A stretch of 18,800 bases of DNA from JBIOJM01 sp044450785 (GCA_044450785.1 JBIOJM010000192.1:1-18800), one strand, 5' to 3'. Numbered from the stretch's first letter, positions 1 through 7,557 are shown. Notes: generated by a model not told the origin, from the sequence alone. Translations and numbers: made by a program.

Positions 1-8
1 CCCCCTGG

Positions 9-29
9 CCCCCCCTTCGCAAGGGGGGG
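9..29. terminator. perfect G/C hairpin, possible terminator
   Basis: Seven C followed by TT (9-17) pairs perfectly with AA followed by seven G (21-29) around a 3-nt CGC loop. It is a very stable 9-bp hairpin. No T-run follows on either strand, so it is not a textbook intrinsic terminator. It lies about 130 bp beyond the stop of the minus-strand Uma2 remnant and could end transcription from either side. Other intergenic hairpin roles are possible. Apart from this I see nothing in positions 1-159. Confidence 0.35.
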
Positions 30-159
30 AAAGGGATCGGTCGCGCGCGCCGTCGTGCTATCGCGCAACAAAAACACGCGCGTCGAAACCGTCCCTCCAC
101 TACGGTCAACACCAACTTCTCACCGGCCCAGGGCGAGGACGGAAGCCTGAGCGCGTGGT

Positions 160-607
160 TCACCGGGGTCCCCGAGTCGTCAGCTCGGCGCGGACCCAGG
201 CGCGCAACCGGCGAGCCCAGGCCGACTGGTCGCTCGAGTCTTCCTGGACAACCCAGAGCACGACTTCTTCGGACCGGATCGGCAAGAACCCGCTCGCTTC
301 GACGGCCGCGTACCGCCCGTCGTCACCCAGCCGCTCGATGACGAGCCGCTCGCCGCCGAACCGCCAGAATTCTATGAGACATGAGCTCCAAGTCTTTGCC
401 GTCATAGTCGAGATGGATGTGGCTCCATTCCGGAATCGAATCCACGAGCTGCTCGTAGAACGTCCAGTCGACATCTCGCAGCACGACGCGTTCGTCAGGG
501 ACGGACGTCACCCGCTCGAGCTCGTCCAGCGAAGGAACGGAGAGCACGGGACCGTTCAAAGGCGAGGGGGATGGAACCGACATGGGGTTTGTCCTCGCCG
601 AGCTCAT
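160..607 (-). pseudogene. Uma2-family (DUF820) gene, core deleted and frameshifted
   Basis: The N-terminal part, starting MSSARTNPMSV and running to DYDGKDLELMS, matches the first ~76 residues of the complete Uma2 copy at 9590-10342. The C-terminal part, in another frame, runs from EFWRFGGERLVIERL to ELTTRGPR and matches the last ~70 residues. The join lies near 371-378. By comparison with the complete copy about 100 residues are missing, including the WKRPEVARG segment and the PDLxIEVD catalytic region, and the frame changes at the join. The chosen start (ATG at 607) has GGAG five bases upstream. Uma2 proteins belong to the PD-(D/E)XK nuclease-like superfamily; this copy cannot make an active one. 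It is the first of four same-strand copies in the window. Confidence 0.8.
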
Positions 608-912
608 GTCGGCTCCGATCGTGAGCAACTTCTGCGTTTTAATCCTTACGACCCAACTTAAGTGATCAACACTTCATCGATTGTAACTCCAGGCTCTGCG
701 ATTGCAAGCCGTGTCGAGCCGTTTCCCCAACTTACGTGGAAATGCGGTGTTGGAGAAAGGCCATTCCGGTAAGCCGGTGACGAATCCGGTATTTGCCGGC
801 CTCGCAATTTAGAGGTCTTGGCGGCCTTCAGGAGAGGCTCTGAGAGGGAGGGTCGATTGCATTCCGGGCGATGCGACAGGGGCGATTACAGGCCGTTTGG
901 AAGCGCATCAAA

Positions 913-1425
913 TCAACGGTAAATCGTAACGCTCGGCAACGCCTGTTGCAGCTCTTGCACGCGAGCGTCGCTGACCTGATTACGGATGAGGCTTAGCTCC
1001 GAGAGTTTGGTCAGTCCCTTCAGGTGCGCCAGCCCGGTACCGGTGACCTTGGTACCGTCGAGGTTGAGCACCTTGAGGTTGGTCAGCCCGACCAGATGCA
1101 CCAAGCCGGCGTCGGTGACTGATGATCCGTCGAGAAACAGGTCTTCAAGCTGGCTGAGATGCCCGACGTGCGCAAGTTCCCGATCGGATCCTCCTGAGGT
1201 CACGGTAGCCATAAGGACCTTGCCGAAGTAGTTGGAACCGACGCGATCCACAATCCACTCCGACGCCCACGGCTTTGCGTCCTTGAGAATGTAACCCGAT
1301 TTGACGTCTTTGACCTGCCAGTCGTACCAGACCCATCCGCCTGCACTCTCAATCGCCACGACCGCCTCGCGCTGGATTCGCGCGCTTCGGACGAGAAATC
1401 CCAGCCCGGCCCCAAACACAAGCAC
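913..1425 (-). CDS. leucine-rich-repeat protein, N-terminus probably frameshifted
   Basis: A 170-residue frame opens with a GTG. Residues 1-12 are hydrophobic (MLVFGAGLGFLV), followed by RSARIQREAVVAIESAGG, a segment I associate with planctomycete LRR proteins. About three 24-residue leucine-rich repeats follow near 80-160, with signatures such as LEDLFLDGSSVTDAGL and LKVLNLDGTKVTGTGL. The family usually has an N-terminal membrane anchor and acts in protein-protein contacts; the partner is unknown. The true start is probably the ATG at 1496, which has a good ribosome site and encodes MLAGRVSHPRRRYLRF, typical of the family before the anchor. That frame hits TGA near 1435, and the anchor continues (GLIVLVLVFGAG) in the next frame, so about one base seems lost near 1436-1446. 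If the shift is real, the gene is broken or starts at an internal GTG. Confidence 0.65.
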   Translation of the reverse strand: MLVFGAGLGFLVRSARIQREAVVAIESAGGWVWYDWQVKDVKSGYILKDAKPWASEWIVDRVGSNYFGKVLMATVTSGGSDRELAHVGHLSQLEDLFLDGSSVTDAGLVHLVGLTNLKVLNLDGTKVTGTGLAHLKGLTKLSELSLIRNQVSDARVQELQQALPSVTIYR

Positions 1426-1496
1426 AAGGACGATCAGCCCCCGCCGATGAAGCGCAGGTATCTACGCCGGGGATGCGAGACGCGTCCGGCCAGCAT

Positions 1497-2015
1497 GACG
1501 GTCACCCTCCCGGCTTGGGGACCCTCTGGAGGTGATTCACTCCCTCGACTCAGATCATACCAAGAACCCATTCGATTCGACGGATCAACTTACGGGAGAT
1601 TCGATGAGCCGTTTGCGATCTAGGCCTGGACGCCGTCCGCCCGCGAATTCAGGCCACGCTCAAATTCGCGGGCCGGGAGATTGGACGGGCGATTGCCCGC
1701 CGAAAGTGGGACGCCGTCGAATCTGCCAGTACGGTCGCTTTGGCGAACCCGAAACTTGATTGCCTGCTCGCTGCTCTGGAAGGACACGGGCGGTAAAACG
1801 GGGGACATTGCTACTCCACTCGGAGTCTGGGTAACCTGGAAGGACGAACTTCATTTGATCGCTGGGTCTACTGAAAGATCCACCAGTCTCGCCGTTTTTG
1901 TTCCAACGTCCCTGTTCTTGTTCACTCGATTTCCAGGCTCGGAGTGGCGATTCCTCTGTCGCCCGAAGGCGACAGTACCCGCCTGATTACCAATGGACCC
2001 AAGGAGGATCTCGCC
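1497..2015. other. spacer, with a possible short coding remnant at 1605-1796
   Basis: No complete gene is convincing here. On the plus strand 1605-1796 reads as an open stretch after a TGA, containing LKFAGREIGRAIARRKWDA and ending LLAALEGHGR before TAA. The composition looks helical and protein-like, but there is no start codon with a ribosome site and I do not recognise a family. It may be the tail of a lost gene. The rest carries only the ribosome site of the next gene (AAGGAGG, 2001-2007). Confidence 0.3.
1505..1510 (-). promoter_or_regulatory. ribosome binding site for LRR gene ATG at 1496
   Basis: On the minus strand GGAGGG lies 8 bases before the ATG at 1496-1494. It argues that the LRR gene originally began there and not at the internal GTG at 1425, and so supports a frameshift in between. 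Confidence 0.55.
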
Positions 2016-2294
2016 ATGAGCAGCCCGACATCCGACCCGGTGCTCTCCGTGCTTGTCCCGCTCCCATCGGACCTGGCACGCACAATCGACACCTTGGCCA
2101 AGCAGCGCGGGCAAGACCGCGTGCAGTTTATCGTCAATTTCCTCCAGGAACAGCTAAATGGTTCCGCGCCGTCGTTCGAGGAGATGATGGCGCCAATCGC
2201 GGAGGACTTTAGTGGGAGCGGCATGACCGAAGCGGACTTGGACGCCTTGGTCGATCAGGAGCGGCAGGCCATCTGGGACGAGAAACGCGCGTGA
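2016..2294 (+). CDS. antitoxin-like protein, partner of a truncated PIN toxin
   Basis: A 92-residue protein starting MSSPTSDPVLSV. The ATG at 2016 is chosen because AAGGAGG lies 8 bases upstream; a longer in-frame extension upstream has no such site. Residues ~14-45 (VLVPLPSDLARTIDTLAKQ, then DRVQFIVNFLQEQL) resemble the strand-helix-helix DNA-binding region of small antitoxins. The C-terminal half is acidic (FEEMMAPIAEDF, MTEADLDALVDQERQ), as expected for a toxin-neutralising tail. Its stop overlaps the GTG start of the next reading frame by 4 bases (GTGA), the usual antitoxin-toxin coupling. That frame begins like a PIN-domain toxin but is cut short, so this is probably an orphan antitoxin. 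Family membership is inferred from pattern and context. Confidence 0.65.
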   Translation: MSSPTSDPVLSVLVPLPSDLARTIDTLAKQRGQDRVQFIVNFLQEQLNGSAPSFEEMMAPIAEDFSGSGMTEADLDALVDQERQAIWDEKRA

Positions 2295-2395
2295 GCCGCA
2301 AGGCCGTTTTCGACGCGATGGTGTTTCAGCAGGCCGTTGCCAACCCCTCCGGCCCGAGCGGTGTGTGCTTCGCCCACGTCCGCTCGGGGACGCGC
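2291..2395 (+). pseudogene. PIN-domain (VapC-like) toxin, N-terminal fragment only
   Basis: Reading from GTG at 2291, MSRKAVFDAMVFQQAVANPS and then GPSGVCFAHVRSG closely resemble the start of PIN-family toxin components, with the first acidic metal-ligand position in the VFD strand. PIN toxins are RNases of about 130-150 residues. Here similarity stops after ~33 residues and no later PIN acidic motif follows. The break lies just before the inverted repeat at 2421 and the convergent Uma2 gene, so arrival of that unit or a deletion probably removed the rest. The open frame continues to 2776 only as antisense of the Uma2 gene. It cannot be an active toxin. Confidence 0.6.
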
Positions 2396-2420
2396 GCGCT
2401 CATCAAGCGGGGCGACAATG

Positions 2421-2454
2421 GGTGTCGTTTCAAACAGGCGTTTGAACGGAGGCG
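2421..2454. repeat. inverted repeat shared with 9510-9543
   Basis: The left arm GGTGTCGTTTCAAA (2421-2434), a 6-base spacer, and a partly decayed right arm beginning TTTGAA (2441) correspond to the hairpin at 9510-9543. Both lie ~50 bp past the stop codon of a complete Uma2 gene and between convergent frames. It may be a bidirectional terminator or the end of a mobile Uma2 unit. Confidence 0.55.
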
Positions 2455-2506
2455 ATCTCTCGGACGAAGGGGGTACCGGCGAGCGGTGGCGCGTGGCGAT
2501 CACGGA

Positions 2507-3283
2507 TCAGCGTGGCAGCCGGGGAGCCAACTCAGCGCGGGCCCAGGCGCGGAGCCGGCGGGCCCACGCCGAGTCGTCGCTCGAGTCCTCCTCGACAACC
2601 CACCGCCGGACCTCTTTGGCCCGAATCGCCAGGAACGCGCTGCCCTCGACAGGGTGATAAGATCCGTCCTCGCCCAATCTCTCGATGATGACCTCCTCGC
2701 GTTCGCCGTCGAACCGCCAGACTTCCGACACCTTCAGGGCGGCGTAGATCCCGGGCCGGTCGATCTTCGAAGGTGAGATGTCGACTTCGATGCCAAGATC
2801 GGGATTGGGATAGTCGGCGATCCTCTTCGATCGCCGCGCCCTCGCCTCGGCCACTGCCGCCAGCTTGTCGGCTCCGAAAAAGTAGCATTCGTCGGACTCC
2901 AGGCCGCGAGCGACCTCCGGCCGTTTCCATGTCGTGGAACCCGCGCCCTTATAAGGGATCTCCAGTTCCTGCGCAATCGCCTCCACCAGTTGGCCGAACA
3001 GCTTCTTGTCCCCATCGTGAAGCGTGCTGAGGGACATGATCTCGACGTCCTTCCCGTCATAATCGACGTGGATGTTGGCTCCTTCGGGGATCGAGTCCAC
3101 GAGCTGCTCGTAGAATGCCCAGTCCACTCCTTGGATCACGACGCGATGGTCGGGCTCGGACGTCCACTCGTAGAGGTCGTCGAGGGTGGGGACGCGCGGA
3201 GGCGATCCCGACGGGGGCTGTGGAGGCGATCCCGACGGGGGCTGTGAAGGTGCCAACGAGGGGTTGGCTGCTGCTTGGCTCAT
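2507..3283 (-). CDS. Uma2 family endonuclease-like protein (DUF820)
   Basis: A 258-residue protein. The ATG at 3283 (MSQAAANPSLAP) is preferred because GGAGG lies 4 bases upstream; an ATG seven codons earlier lacks such a site. The N-terminus is a low-complexity Pro/Ser/Gly linker with a duplicated 8-residue unit. Then come the VDWAFYEQLVDSIPEG segment, WKRPEVARGLESDECYFF, the core YPNPDLGIEVDISPSKIDRP (probable acidic catalytic residues within PDLGIEVD and the following Lys), EVWRFDGE, and a basic C-terminus (WARRLRAWARAELAPRLPR). Uma2 proteins carry a restriction-endonuclease-like fold and are expanded in cyanobacteria and planctomycetes; their role is not established. It runs convergent to the antitoxin/PIN remnant. 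A tRNA-Asp 3' fragment lies 161 bp upstream. A TATACT hexamer at 3384-3389 (minus strand) could be a -10 element, but no good -35 is visible. Confidence 0.88.
   Translation of the reverse strand: MSQAAANPSLAPSQPPSGSPPQPPSGSPPRVPTLDDLYEWTSEPDHRVVIQGVDWAFYEQLVDSIPEGANIHVDYDGKDVEIMSLSTLHDGDKKLFGQLVEAIAQELEIPYKGAGSTTWKRPEVARGLESDECYFFGADKLAAVAEARARRSKRIADYPNPDLGIEVDISPSKIDRPGIYAALKVSEVWRFDGEREEVIIERLGEDGSYHPVEGSAFLAIRAKEVRRWVVEEDSSDDSAWARRLRAWARAELAPRLPR
3198..3245. repeat. 24-bp tandem duplication inside Uma2 gene
   Basis: Two identical, adjacent 24-base units (3198-3221 and 3222-3245) lie in the linker region of the Uma2 gene and encode PPSGSPPQ-type octapeptides on the minus strand. The length is a multiple of three, so the frame is kept. 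The complete copy at 9590-10342 lacks the duplication. Confidence 0.85.
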
Positions 3284-3443
3284 GCTGCCTCCGTTGGAAA
3301 TCAACTCCGGAACAGGACGTTCGGGGGAGGCGATCCCGCCAGGTAGAAAAAATCACGACGTCGGTCACGATCCATCCGAATCAAGTATAGCGGAATCGAG
3401 GCGTCGAGGACGAGTGAGATGACTTTCATCAAGACGTTGGCAA

Positions 3444-3485
3444 CGAGGATGACGGGGCTCGAGCCCGCAACCTCCGGCGTGACAG
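3444..3485 (-). repeat. tRNA-Asp 3'-half fragment, possible att remnant
   Basis: These 42 bases match the 3' half of the intact tRNA-Asp at 4593-4666 from the terminal discriminator base through the T arm into the anticodon stem, with one mismatch (A to G in the T-arm region). Similarity ends abruptly within the anticodon stem/loop. There is no 5' half, so it is not a functional tRNA. The intact tRNA and this fragment bound a ~1.1-kb interval, in the geometry left when an element integrates into the 3' end of a tRNA gene. Confidence 0.8.
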
Positions 3486-3569
3486 CCAGGATTTTGCCCG
3501 TCGCAATCTGCCTCAATTCGGAGCCTGGAGGAGATGCTGGGACAAGGCACCAGACGTGAAATCACCCAA

Positions 3570-3770
3570 TCAGCGTGGCAGCCGGGGAGCCAACTCAGCG
3601 CGGGCCCAGGCGCGGAGCCGGCGCCCCCATGCCGATCCGGCGCGTCGATCTTCTTCGAGCACCCAACGCCCGATTTCCTCGGAATGGACCGGCAAGAATT
3701 CGCTCACGTCGACAGTCCGGTAGGTCCCGTCCTCGCTGAGGCGCTCGATGACGACCCTACAGCGACCCCA
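3570..3770 (-). pseudogene. Uma2-family gene, C-terminal fragment
   Basis: Reading to the TGA at 3572-3570, the sequence RVVIERLSEDGTYR, VSEFLPVHSEEIGRWVLEED and WARAELAPRLPR aligns with the last ~65 residues of the complete Uma2 copies at 2507-3283 and 9590-10342. A loose match (FW then GRC) may reach a little further upstream. The N-terminal three quarters, including the catalytic region, are missing. It lies between the tRNA-Asp 3' fragment and the MazF-like toxin gene. Confidence 0.8.
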
Positions 3771-3810
3771 GAAGAACCTGACCCCTGGTGTGACGCGACG
3801 GAAAACCTCT

Positions 3811-4170
3811 CTAATGGTTTGAATCGCCCCGGTGGCGCCGGATGGCCTCCTCGATCCTTCGCATAGGCTCGAGCGGGACGTGTCCGATGGAATCGATCAC
3901 GTCGGCGGCGGTGAAGGTGACGAACCAGCGACAGACGGCGGCATTCGGCTTGTCCAGGCCCGTCCGCGAGCGGCCTTGGGCCTGCCAAGGCAACGGCACC
4001 TCGAATCCCGTGGGCGGGTCGGGCGTCCCGGTGATCGCCACCCCGACTAGGGGCGCGCCCTCGGCCATTGCTTCATTCGGAGTGCCGACGACGACCGGCC
4101 GGAGTTTCTCCTTGCCGTGGCGCACGACCCGAATGCGGACGATCTGACCATAGAAGAACCCCGTGGACAT
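3811..4170 (-). CDS. MazF/PemK-like toxin
   Basis: A 119-residue protein starting MSTGFFYGQIVRIRV. ATG at 4170 has GGGAGG 10 bases upstream. The order GQIV near the N-terminus, KEKLRPVVVGTP (~21-32), VGVAITGTP (~42-50), VPLPW (~58-62), GRSRTGLDKPNAAVCRW (~66-82) and a helical C-terminus (LEPMRRIEEAIRRH) fits the small SH3-like barrel of MazF/PemK toxins, which are usually ribosome-independent mRNA interferases of 110-120 residues. Length and the RP-V-V motif fit. It starts 31 bases after the stop of a small acidic protein gene on the same strand, the usual antitoxin-first order. Substrate sequence cannot be told. Both genes sit inside the interval between tRNA-Asp and its repeated 3' end. Confidence 0.62.
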   Translation of the reverse strand: MSTGFFYGQIVRIRVVRHGKEKLRPVVVGTPNEAMAEGAPLVGVAITGTPDPPTGFEVPLPWQAQGRSRTGLDKPNAAVCRWFVTFTAADVIDSIGHVPLEPMRRIEEAIRRHRGDSNH

Positions 4171-4201
4171 GGCCCGACGCCCTCCCGATCTGCGGCCTCT
4201 G

Positions 4202-4462
4202 TCAGTCGTCGCCGAACCAGGCGTCGGGGGGCGGGGATGTCCGGGCCAGTTCGAGCAAGGTGGCGTGATCGGTCGCCGACCGCGAAAGTCGGGCCAGCTC
4301 TACCAGGTCGGAGGCAGACTCGTCCTCAAGATTCGCGAGGAAATCCCTCAAGCGATCACCCAGCTCACGCAGGGAGCTTGCCTCGACGGGCCCGCCCGGC
4401 GTCTCGGCCCGGAAGTGGTCGCCCGCCGTCGCGGTGATCGTGATCGTGATGGGGAGGGTCAT
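4202..4462 (-). CDS. putative antitoxin of the MazF-like toxin
   Basis: An 86-residue protein starting MTLPITITITATAGDHFRAE. ATG at 4462 is chosen because GGAG lies 7 bases upstream; a longer upstream in-frame extension has no ribosome site. The N-terminal third is beta-rich with alternating T/I residues. The rest is acidic and helical (LRELGDRLRDFLANLEDE, LVELARLSR) and ends PPDAWFGDD. I recognise no named antitoxin family and see no clear DNA-binding motif, so the call rests on size, acidity, and position directly upstream of the MazF-like gene in one transcription unit. The tRNA-Asp lies 130 bp upstream on the same strand. Confidence 0.5.
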   Translation of the reverse strand: MTLPITITITATAGDHFRAETPGGPVEASSLRELGDRLRDFLANLEDESASDLVELARLSRSATDHATLLELARTSPPPDAWFGDD

Positions 4463-4592
4463 GGAGTGACTCCAGGATTTCGGGCCGGCACGAACTCGCT
4501 CCATTCTGATCATCGCATCGGCGCGGTCCGAGACGAGCGAGGGCCGCCCCGCCGACAAGGCCCATCTCGAATTCGGCAGAATTGATGTTCAG

Positions 4593-4666
4593 CGAGGATG
4601 ACGGGGCTCGAACCCGCAACCTCCGGCGTGACAGGCCGGTGCTCTAACCAATTGAGCTACATCCCC
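4593..4666 (-). tRNA. tRNA-Asp (anticodon GTC)
   Basis: The minus strand folds into a complete cloverleaf: acceptor GGGGATG paired with CATCCTC (one G-U), discriminator G, D arm GCTCAATTGGTTAGAGC, anticodon arm CCGGCCTGTCACGCCGG with anticodon GTC, and T arm with GGTTCGAGCC. CCA is not encoded and must be added after transcription. Its 3' half is repeated at 3444-3485 and 10493-10539, so the locus seems to have served as an integration target that keeps one intact gene. Confidence 0.95.
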
Positions 4667-4997
4667 AAACTCTATCTGGCAATGACTTGCGGCGAAACCG
4701 GGTGTGTCAGAGTTTCCAGATTTTGCATGGTTTACTGACCGAATACCGGGATTCCTCTGACATCGCTGACCGCCCACGAGGTCGATTTTATCGGCCACAA
4801 ACCTTCGCAGCAAGTGCTCGGCTGCGCTGTCGTTGGGATATTCAGCCCAATGCAGCCACTGCCTCTACCATCGCCGTAGCTATCATGGGGATTGCGACTT
4901 CTGATTGTCCAGAGGAAGCCCGCACAGCGTTTTTCTTGCCCTCGTCCGCTGTCGGATAGCCCGAGAAGTCGAAATCGGGAACCAACGCCCTCGAGCC
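4667..4997. other. spacer without recognisable gene
   Basis: Between the tRNA-Asp and the end of the kinase gene (both on the minus strand) there are only short frames with no ribosome site or recognisable product. Promoter elements for the tRNA would be expected here, but no convincing -35/-10 pair can be picked by eye. Confidence 0.5.
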
Positions 4998-7168
4998 TCA
5001 CTGTGCGAACGGCCTGGTCGGGAACGCGAGGTCCATCATCAGGAGCAGGAAGTCGGGCCGGTTGCGGAGCGGGTCGAGGGCTGATTCGGTCCGGTACGCA
5101 TGGGGGTCGAGGTAGCCCATCGCGAACGCCTTGGCCAGCAGGGCCATGGCCGTCTCCGCCTCGGCGGCGGTGACGGCCGAGACGCCCGAGCCGTCGCGTC
5201 CGGCCAGGCCCGCCAGCGCGGCATGACAGCAGGCGGTCTCGAACCATTCCTTGCCGTCCCGCGACGGCAAGCCGTCGTAAAGCGCCAGCGCCCGATGGGC
5301 GTCGGCCGTGGCACCGGCCGGGTCGCCCGTCTCGCGGCGGGCCAGGCCGCGGCGCCGGATGCTGGATGCCAGGCTGCTGCGGTAACTCGTGCTCTTGGGG
5401 TCCTCCTGAACCAAGGATTCGCGGACCGCGATCGCCCGTTCGTAGCCGTCGTGGGCCTCGGCCAGTCGGCCGAGCGAGTGGACCACGTCGGCGATATTGG
5501 TGTGGGCGCTGGCCAGATTGTTGCGGTATTCGGGGACCTTGGGGTTGTCGTCGGCCAGCTTCTAAAAAGTGCCTGCTCCTTCCGGAACTCGGCCTCCGCT
5601 TCCGATGACTTGCCCGTACCGGCCAGCAGATAGGCGACCCCGTGGATCGTGGCCGCCAGATCCTGCCGTGACTCGGCCGTTGCCCCGGGGGCAACGGCCA
5701 GCGCCTCCTGTTCCGCACGCGCCAGGCGGTAGACCGACAGAGCTTCGTCGTCGCGGCCCATGCTGTAGAGTAGTGCGCCGAGACGCGACCGGCAGTTAGC
5801 GAGGGTAGCCCGCGCCGCTGCGGTCGTAGGGCCCAATTCGACGAGAAGGGTCTCGGCCTTGCGGTACGTTGCCTCCGCCTCCTTGGCCTGGCTGGTGAAC
5901 AGCAGCAGATCGGCGACGGCGGTCAGGCTGCGCCCCACGTCAGCCTTGATCTCCGGGTCGGCCGGGATTTCGGCCGCCAGTGCTTCGCGGGCGGAGAGCA
6001 CCTGCCGGTGTGCCGCCAGGGCGTCTTCCGGCTTGCCGACCTTGCGCGTCAGCTCGGCCACTTCGTAGTTCGCCTGCCACACCGACCGCCGCGAGGCCAG
6101 GTCCGTCTCCTTGCCCAGCAACGCACCGAGCTTGCCGTAGAAGTCGCTAGCCGACTCGAGCAGCCGGTCGCGGACGTCCTTGAACTGCTCCTGCTTGAGC
6201 AGGAAGTCTTCGCTGACGCCCGTGTGAAACGTCTTGATCGCCTCGACGGCCAGGTCGTACCGCGCCTGGACGGCGGTTCGGGAGCGGGCCAGGTCGGCCT
6301 TGGCCCGCGTCTGCACGGCCAGCACGGCCGCCAGCCCGACCACCCCGGCCACCAGGGCCACGGCCGCGGCCGTCACCGCGGTGCGGTTCCGCTTCGCCCA
6401 TCGCCGCGCCCGGCGCGCCAGGGGCTCGCGCCACGCCGTGACCGGCTCGTCGGCCATCCAGCGATCGAGGTCGTCGGCCAGCGCCTTGGGCGCGGCGTAG
6501 CGGTCCTCAGGCCGGGTCGCCATGGCCTTCAGGCAGATGGCTTCCAGTGCCTTGTCGAGCAAGGGGTCAAGCCGAGAGGGCCGCTGGAAATGGCCGTCCT
6601 GCACGGCCCGCAAGATCACGCCGATGTCCTCGTTCTCGAACGGCGGCTTGCCGGTCAGAAGGCAGTAAAGCGTGGCGCCAAGGCTGTAAACGTCGGACCG
6701 CGGGCCCAGCCGGTTCAGCTCGCCCCGCGCCTGCTCCGGGCTCATGTACGCCGGCGTGCCCAGCGCGCAACCGGGTAAGGTCTCCGACGAGCCGCCCGAC
6801 GACGGCGCAAGCGTCTGCTCTCCGGCCGATGGATCGGCCCGGCCCACCGCCTTGGCGAGCCCCCAGTCCACGACCAGCGTCTCGCCGTGCTTGCCCACGA
6901 TGATGTTCGCCGGCTTCAAGTCGCGGTGGATCACCCCGCGCGAGTGCGCGTAGTCGATGGCGTTGCAGACATCGGTGACGCGCCGCAAGAGCTTGCGCAG
7001 CTCCAGCGACCGGCGGCCGGGGTCGGCCTGATGATCGGCCAGGGATCGGGCCTTGTCGCGCGTCCAGGCGGCAAATGCCGTAAATAGTGCCCTCTGATCG
7101 ATCATGCCGGTCTGCAAAGCCAGCAGGCCAAAGAGCAGGTCGCGGGACGGGTTGGTCGGTTGGGGCAT
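4998..7168 (-). pseudogene. serine/threonine kinase with TPR-like tail: N-lobe deleted, frameshifted
   Basis: The ATG at 7168 gives MPQPTNPSRDLLFGLLALQ, the usual start of a planctomycete kinase family. A TTG-initiated extension is five residues longer. Numbered from that longer form, the protein passes straight from KARSLADH (~51) to DPGRRSLELRKLLRR (~68). The glycine loop, the VAxK lysine and the helix-C glutamate are absent; roughly 200 residues seem lost in frame. The C-lobe remains: HRDLKPANI (~86), DWG in place of DFG (~106), GTPAYMSPE (~142), DVYSLG (~164). A membrane helix (~269-290) and a TPR-like helical region follow. Near 5563-5568, at a run of five A (plus strand), the frame changes. 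The expected tail (KLADDNPKVPEY to FPTRPFAQ) continues in the next frame to the TGA at 4998, consistent with a 1-base deletion. The unshifted frame runs to 5039 with low-complexity Arg/Pro/Ala residues. Catalysis is very unlikely; a pseudokinase scaffold cannot be excluded if the frameshift is a sequencing error. Confidence 0.8.
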
Positions 7169-7557
7169 GGTGGTGGCTCGCAATCGATCCGGGGTGGAAA
7201 GGAACCGCTGCGGCCCGCCCGGGCCGTATCCATTGTCGACGCCAATCGCTCTGGCCCAACAGAGCGGCTGGTGCCGATCGATCGATCGGGACGCAGAGCG
7301 CTCAAACCAAACGCGTCCCTGACTTTCCCTCCTCGTTAAGCTGGGCTATCATGAAGCCTCCTGATCCACGTGTGACAGTTGCAACCGACGTACCGTTGAT
7401 TCTTCATGCGAATCAAGCGATCTCCGTAGCACCCGTGCCCCTGTCCGAGTCGATACGGCGAAGATCTCGGCACGTCACCGGTTTTCCCATGATTTGACGC
7501 CCCGTTTCGATCGCGGTCCGCCGATGGTTACCCCTTAGCTCCATGAGGAGGTGACGG
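7169..7557. other. divergent spacer between kinase and esterase genes
   Basis: This region must hold promoters for the leftward kinase gene and the rightward esterase gene. A 14-base palindrome CGATCGATCGATCG lies at 7275-7288, a possible protein-binding or methylation-rich site. The ribosome site of the esterase gene (AGGAGG, 7546-7551) is at the right end. No gene is convincing. Confidence 0.45.

Noticed and set aside
1532..1986. Several short overlapping plus- and minus-strand frames as genes.
   Set aside because: None has a ribosome site or recognisable family; only the 1605-1796 stretch looks protein-like, and it lacks a start.
2421..2454. CRISPR repeat or array.
   Set aside because: Only two copies 7 kb apart, imperfect, with no regular spacers.
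3444..3485. A second tRNA-Asp gene.
   Set aside because: Only the 3' half is present; the acceptor 5' strand and D arm are missing. The same holds for 10493-10539.
6008..6778. 256-residue plus-strand frame opposite the kinase gene.
   Set aside because: Shadow of the kinase frame; Arg/Gly/Leu-rich composition and no motif.
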